Shown here piece after piece: positions 8,571-10,339 of a stretch of DNA of 10,339 nt. Positions within the stretch are counted from its first letter, which is position 1. Each line of letters opens with the position of its first letter. The translations under genes were made by a program, and so were the position numbers. This DNA comes from Cyclostephanos tholiformis (taxonomy: Eukaryota > Bacillariophyta > Thalassiosirophyceae > Thalassiosirales > Thalassiosiraceae): contig JALLPB010001306.1 of the NCBI GenBank assembly GCA_036939975.1, positions 1 through 10,339 on the forward strand, written 5' to 3'. A model generated the notes under the pieces. The model searched no databases, was not told the DNA's origin, and saw only the letters and a list, made by a program, of their open reading frames with translations.

Positions 8571-8999
8571 ATGTCCGCGTCTAATGCCTCTCTGTCTCTA
8601 TTCCGATCCTTGCTTCGCGAGGCAAGGAAGGTGGACAATTATAACTTCCGGTTGTACGCCATCAGACGGGTAAAGATCGGGTTTCGAAACAATCGAGGTA
8701 TGATGGGGTGAGTAACGACAACGTAGTGGCAAAGTTGGCCGACCGGGTTCTGTTCATAGACCTGTTCCTTGCCTTCCTCACAATCTTCACCCACATTTCT
8801 GTGATCATCACGTTAATATTTACTTCCGTATGACAAATAATCACAATTCGACATGAACACCACATGCAATTTTGCATCGTAAAGAAACGAGGCTGAATTT
8901 GCATTCCGAGAGGGGGTGGAGCAACTTGACATATTGAGGCGCCAAGTGGTTTTGGGGAATTTGTATCCAAGTGCGCGCAGCGTGATGGAGGCAGCGTGA
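8571..8999 (+). CDS. ISD11: ISD11/LYRM4, Fe-S cluster assembly LYR-motif protein, two exons
   Basis: Exon 1 is 8571-8707 and exon 2 is 8885-8999; the 177-nt intron begins GTGAGT and ends GTAAAG. Spliced, it gives 83 residues, close to the roughly 90 of ISD11 proteins. Visible: LSLFRSLLREARK (8-20), an LYR-type motif with Phe for Tyr (L10-F11-R12); DNYNFRLYAIRRVKIGFRNN (22-41), matching the family's YNYRxYAxRRxxxxFRxN; and after the junction EQLDILRRQVVLGNLYP (58-74), matching the conserved RRQ-V-x-x-LY end. ISD11 binds and stabilises the cysteine desulfurase NFS1, with acyl carrier protein held through the LYR helix, in mitochondrial Fe-S assembly. No long targeting peptide is seen, which is usual for small LYR proteins. 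Both exons are short, so the gene is easy to miss. An alternative donor GTATGA at 8698 does not fit the frame as well: the 8708 donor gives a spacing within one residue of the human protein. Confidence 0.9.
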
Positions 9000-9249
9000 T
9001 GTGGGTAGCGTTGGGAATAGTTGCAGGATTATTGTTTCCCAATGAACGTTTTCGTTAAGAGTACAGGAAGATCAGGACTAGGGATTTTATCTAGCATATG
9101 ATGATAATAATAATTCATTCCTCACGAGGGGACCGAAATGCTTGAGAAATCTCACACACCACTAAATGAAGTTTAATTATAAAAGTTCAAAATACTGTAA
9201 TTGAGCGACTCCCCATCCCCAGCCACAACTATTGACATCCCTATAACAC
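9000..9249. other. Convergent 3' region of ISD11 (+) and XPA (-)
   Basis: This is a short AT-rich stretch between two stop codons that face each other. It contains an ATAATAATAATTC-like simple run near 9103-9115. I read the minus strand here for a missing XPA C-terminus and found no match. Nothing else is apparent. Confidence 0.55.
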
Positions 9250-9858
9250 CTATCGAAATACATCCTTCATCTCTTTCATATCCTTCTCGAACCTGTTCTG
9301 CTTCCTCTTTTCACGCTCTTTTATCAGTCCATCCATCCCCCCAAATCTCTTCCTTGCCCTTTGACGCACCTCACTTCGGAGATACAGCTTCATTTTCGAC
9401 CATCCACTTTTACGCGGATTGTCCTTCTCGATGTACGAACATATGGCTAGTGTACCTAGTGGTAGGCAGTACATGCGTTGGGCCTCGGTTTGGGATATGT
9501 AGGGGGAAGCGTCTTGCTCAAAGTCTTCAAGGGAATCGTCACCGCTCACACCATCGATCAATTCACCACCCCTATTGACAAAGGAGGTTTTTGATTTTGC
9601 ATTTTCCCCCTCGAAACCACTTTTATTGTGTCCAATCATGTCGTTGGATCCAGCGTCCAGTCTGATTCTTTTACTCTGCGATTCCATTTTCTCCGCCAAC
9701 TTGCCAACAAATCCTCCTGCGTCAAAGACGCTGGTCGAATCCCAAGTAGCAACATTTTTTTCTTTCTGTAAATTTTCTTGTTCCTTTTTCCTTTTTATTT
9801 CTAATGCCCTTTTCCTGTTTTCCTCCATTCTTTTGAGTTGCTCCTCAGTGAGCGCCAT
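9250..9858 (-). CDS. XPA: XPA/Rad14-like nucleotide excision repair protein lacking the zinc finger
   Basis: The protein has 202 residues. XPA is the damage-verification scaffold of nucleotide excision repair in the nucleus. Seen: an N-terminal basic helix LTEEQLKRMEENRKRALEIK (3-22), like the RKRQRAL region of XPA; a basic SKRIRL (62-67), a possible nuclear signal; GGELID (97-102), placed like the GG motif that binds ERCC1 in human XPA; an acidic linker; YISQTEAQRMYCLP (120-133), matching the family's ITKTEAKxxYLL; then DNPRKSGWSKMKLYLRSEV (146-164), matching NPHxxxWxxMKLYL; and a Lys/Arg-rich helix with RFEKDMKEMKDVFR, matching the KKFDKKVKELRR type. The C4 zinc finger that normally precedes the TEA segment is absent: only Cys131 and Cys140 exist. 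The C-terminal TFIIH-binding tail is missing too. ATG 9858 is the first in frame. Single exon. XPA identity is strong; how much activity remains is unknown. Confidence 0.88.
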   Translation of the reverse strand: MALTEEQLKRMEENRKRALEIKRKKEQENLQKEKNVATWDSTSVFDAGGFVGKLAEKMESQSKRIRLDAGSNDMIGHNKSGFEGENAKSKTSFVNRGGELIDGVSGDDSLEDFEQDASPYISQTEAQRMYCLPLGTLAICSYIEKDNPRKSGWSKMKLYLRSEVRQRARKRFGGMDGLIKEREKRKQNRFEKDMKEMKDVFR

Positions 9859-10023
9859 TGTTTTTCGCAATTATATCGTCCTTCTATACCCACGCCCAAA
9901 CCCAACACTATTCACTTACACGACACAGTTCTTCGTTCTTTCGAAAAAGAATCCAAAAAATCTTAATTCTCAATAGCCTTGCGCGATTCCTTTGTATCGC
10001 CCCAAAAAACATGCAACAATCGA
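9859..10023. promoter_or_regulatory. Short divergent promoter region of XPA (-) and the 10024 frame (+)
   Basis: About 165 bases separate the XPA start from ATG 10024 on the other strand. A shared promoter follows if the right-hand frame is real. A minimal upstream frame (ATG 10011, 11 codons, stop at 10046) precedes and overlaps ATG 10024. No clear core element is seen. Confidence 0.3.
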
Positions 10024-10179
10024 ATGGCGACGAAGCTGGCAAATAAACTGCCGAAAAATTTGAGGGGGGCTTTCCACGATGATCCACTGCGTGAGGATGA
10101 TTCACCACTTCCGTCGTCGGGGTTTAACGAAAACATGCCTGGAGTGGATGGTAACCTTGTTCAGGGCAGAGTGCTCTGA
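10024..10179 (+). CDS. Short unrecognised reading frame, possibly a first exon cut by the window edge
   Basis: ATG 10024 opens a frame of 51 residues beginning MATKLANKLPKNLRGAFHDD; it is hydrophilic and charged. I recognise no family. It could be a complete tiny protein or noise. It could also be a first exon: a GTAACC near 10152 could serve as donor, and AG sites after T-rich tracts near 10275 or GTAG near 10290 could serve as acceptors, with the gene continuing to the right. Divergent placement next to XPA is the only contextual support. Confidence 0.3.
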   Translation: MATKLANKLPKNLRGAFHDDPLREDDSPLPSSGFNENMPGVDGNLVQGRVL

Positions 10180-10296
10180 TTTGATTTATTTAATTTTTGG
10201 AATAGATTTTTTCGTCCCCCCGTCCAATGCTGCCACGTGGAATTTGATTTGGCCCATCGTGGTTTTTTTTTTAAAGTACCTAGATACCGTAGAAGT

Positions 10297-10330
10297 CGGG
10301 GTTTAAGCACCAGCGGGGTTTAAGCACCAG
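10297..10330 (+). repeat. Two perfect tandem copies of a 17-bp unit
   Basis: The unit CGGGGTTTAAGCACCAG occurs at 10297-10313 and again at 10314-10330 without a mismatch. The array stops nine bases before the window end, where the sequence diverges (ACACTAAAT). A related CGGGGTTTAA lies at 10118-10127. Confidence 0.9.
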
Positions 10331-10339
10331 ACACTAAAT

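Noticed and set aside
8221..8673. 150-codon plus-strand frame over the divergent promoter
   Set aside because: It overlaps ISD11 exon 1 in another frame, has no recognisable domain, and covers the interval that must hold two promoters.
9201..9976. Two plus-strand frames of 125 and 133 codons, Ser/Phe-rich
   Set aside because: They are antisense readings of the XPA gene; the hydrophobic stretches come from its Lys/Glu-rich codons reversed.
10079..10306. 75-codon plus-strand frame with two hydrophobic stretches
   Set aside because: The hydrophobic parts come from T-rich, intron-like or intergenic sequence; no better support than the overlapping ATG 10024 frame.
10297..10330. GGGGTTTA in the 17-bp unit looks like a telomere-type repeat
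   Set aside because: The full unit is 17 bp with AGCACCAG and only two copies exist; this is not a telomeric array.
1..10339. Bacterial-style features: operons, Shine-Dalgarno sites, CRISPR arrays, insertion sequences, tRNA genes
   Set aside because: The genes are intron-bearing eukaryotic genes on alternating strands. I saw no repeat-spacer array, transposase, terminal repeats or cloverleaf.

Overview
This is a window of nuclear eukaryotic DNA. It most likely comes from a photosynthetic stramenopile, and a diatom is my best guess. Genes are broken by short GT-AG introns (79, 89 and 177 nt where I could place them by homology). The genes are mitochondrial and nuclear housekeeping types. One product starts with a signal peptide followed by an A-S-G-F stretch, which resembles the plastid-targeting presequence of diatoms. 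The species call is inference; the intron structure and protein families are read from the sequence.

Layout, left to right: (1) 210-4356 (+), a near-complete SF3B3/SAP130/Rse1 spliceosome subunit, with a reading-frame break at a run of 22 G. (2) 4357-5813, an intergenic stretch holding a patchwork of protein-like reading on the minus strand (4633-5549, probably a decayed gene), then a likely 5'-UTR intron. (3) 5814-6377 (+), a mitochondrion-targeted adrenodoxin-fold protein with all cluster cysteines lost, resembling the ferredoxin-like subunit of respiratory complex I. (4) 6959-8176 (-), a three-exon NAD(P)-binding atypical SDR, probably plastid-targeted. (5) 8571-8999 (+), a two-exon ISD11/LYRM4 gene, divergent from the SDR gene. 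(6) 9250-9858 (-), an XPA/Rad14-like DNA repair protein without the zinc finger. (7) 10024 onward (+), a short unrecognised reading frame, possibly the first exon of a gene cut by the window edge. The window ends in two perfect copies of a 17-bp unit.

The genes do not form a pathway or operon. They alternate in divergent pairs (SDR/ISD11; XPA/10024 ORF) and convergent pairs (ferredoxin-like/SDR; ISD11/XPA), as in compact protist genomes. Two mitochondrial Fe-S-related products lie in one window: ISD11, which stabilises the cysteine desulfurase NFS1, and a ferredoxin-fold protein that can no longer carry a [2Fe-2S] cluster. I read that as coincidence unless synteny shows otherwise.

I found no mobile element, CRISPR array, rRNA or tRNA, and no clear new multi-gene system. 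The best leads are the two proteins that keep their fold but lost their metal site (ferredoxin-like and XPA), the frame break at the G run, and the degenerate minus-strand region.
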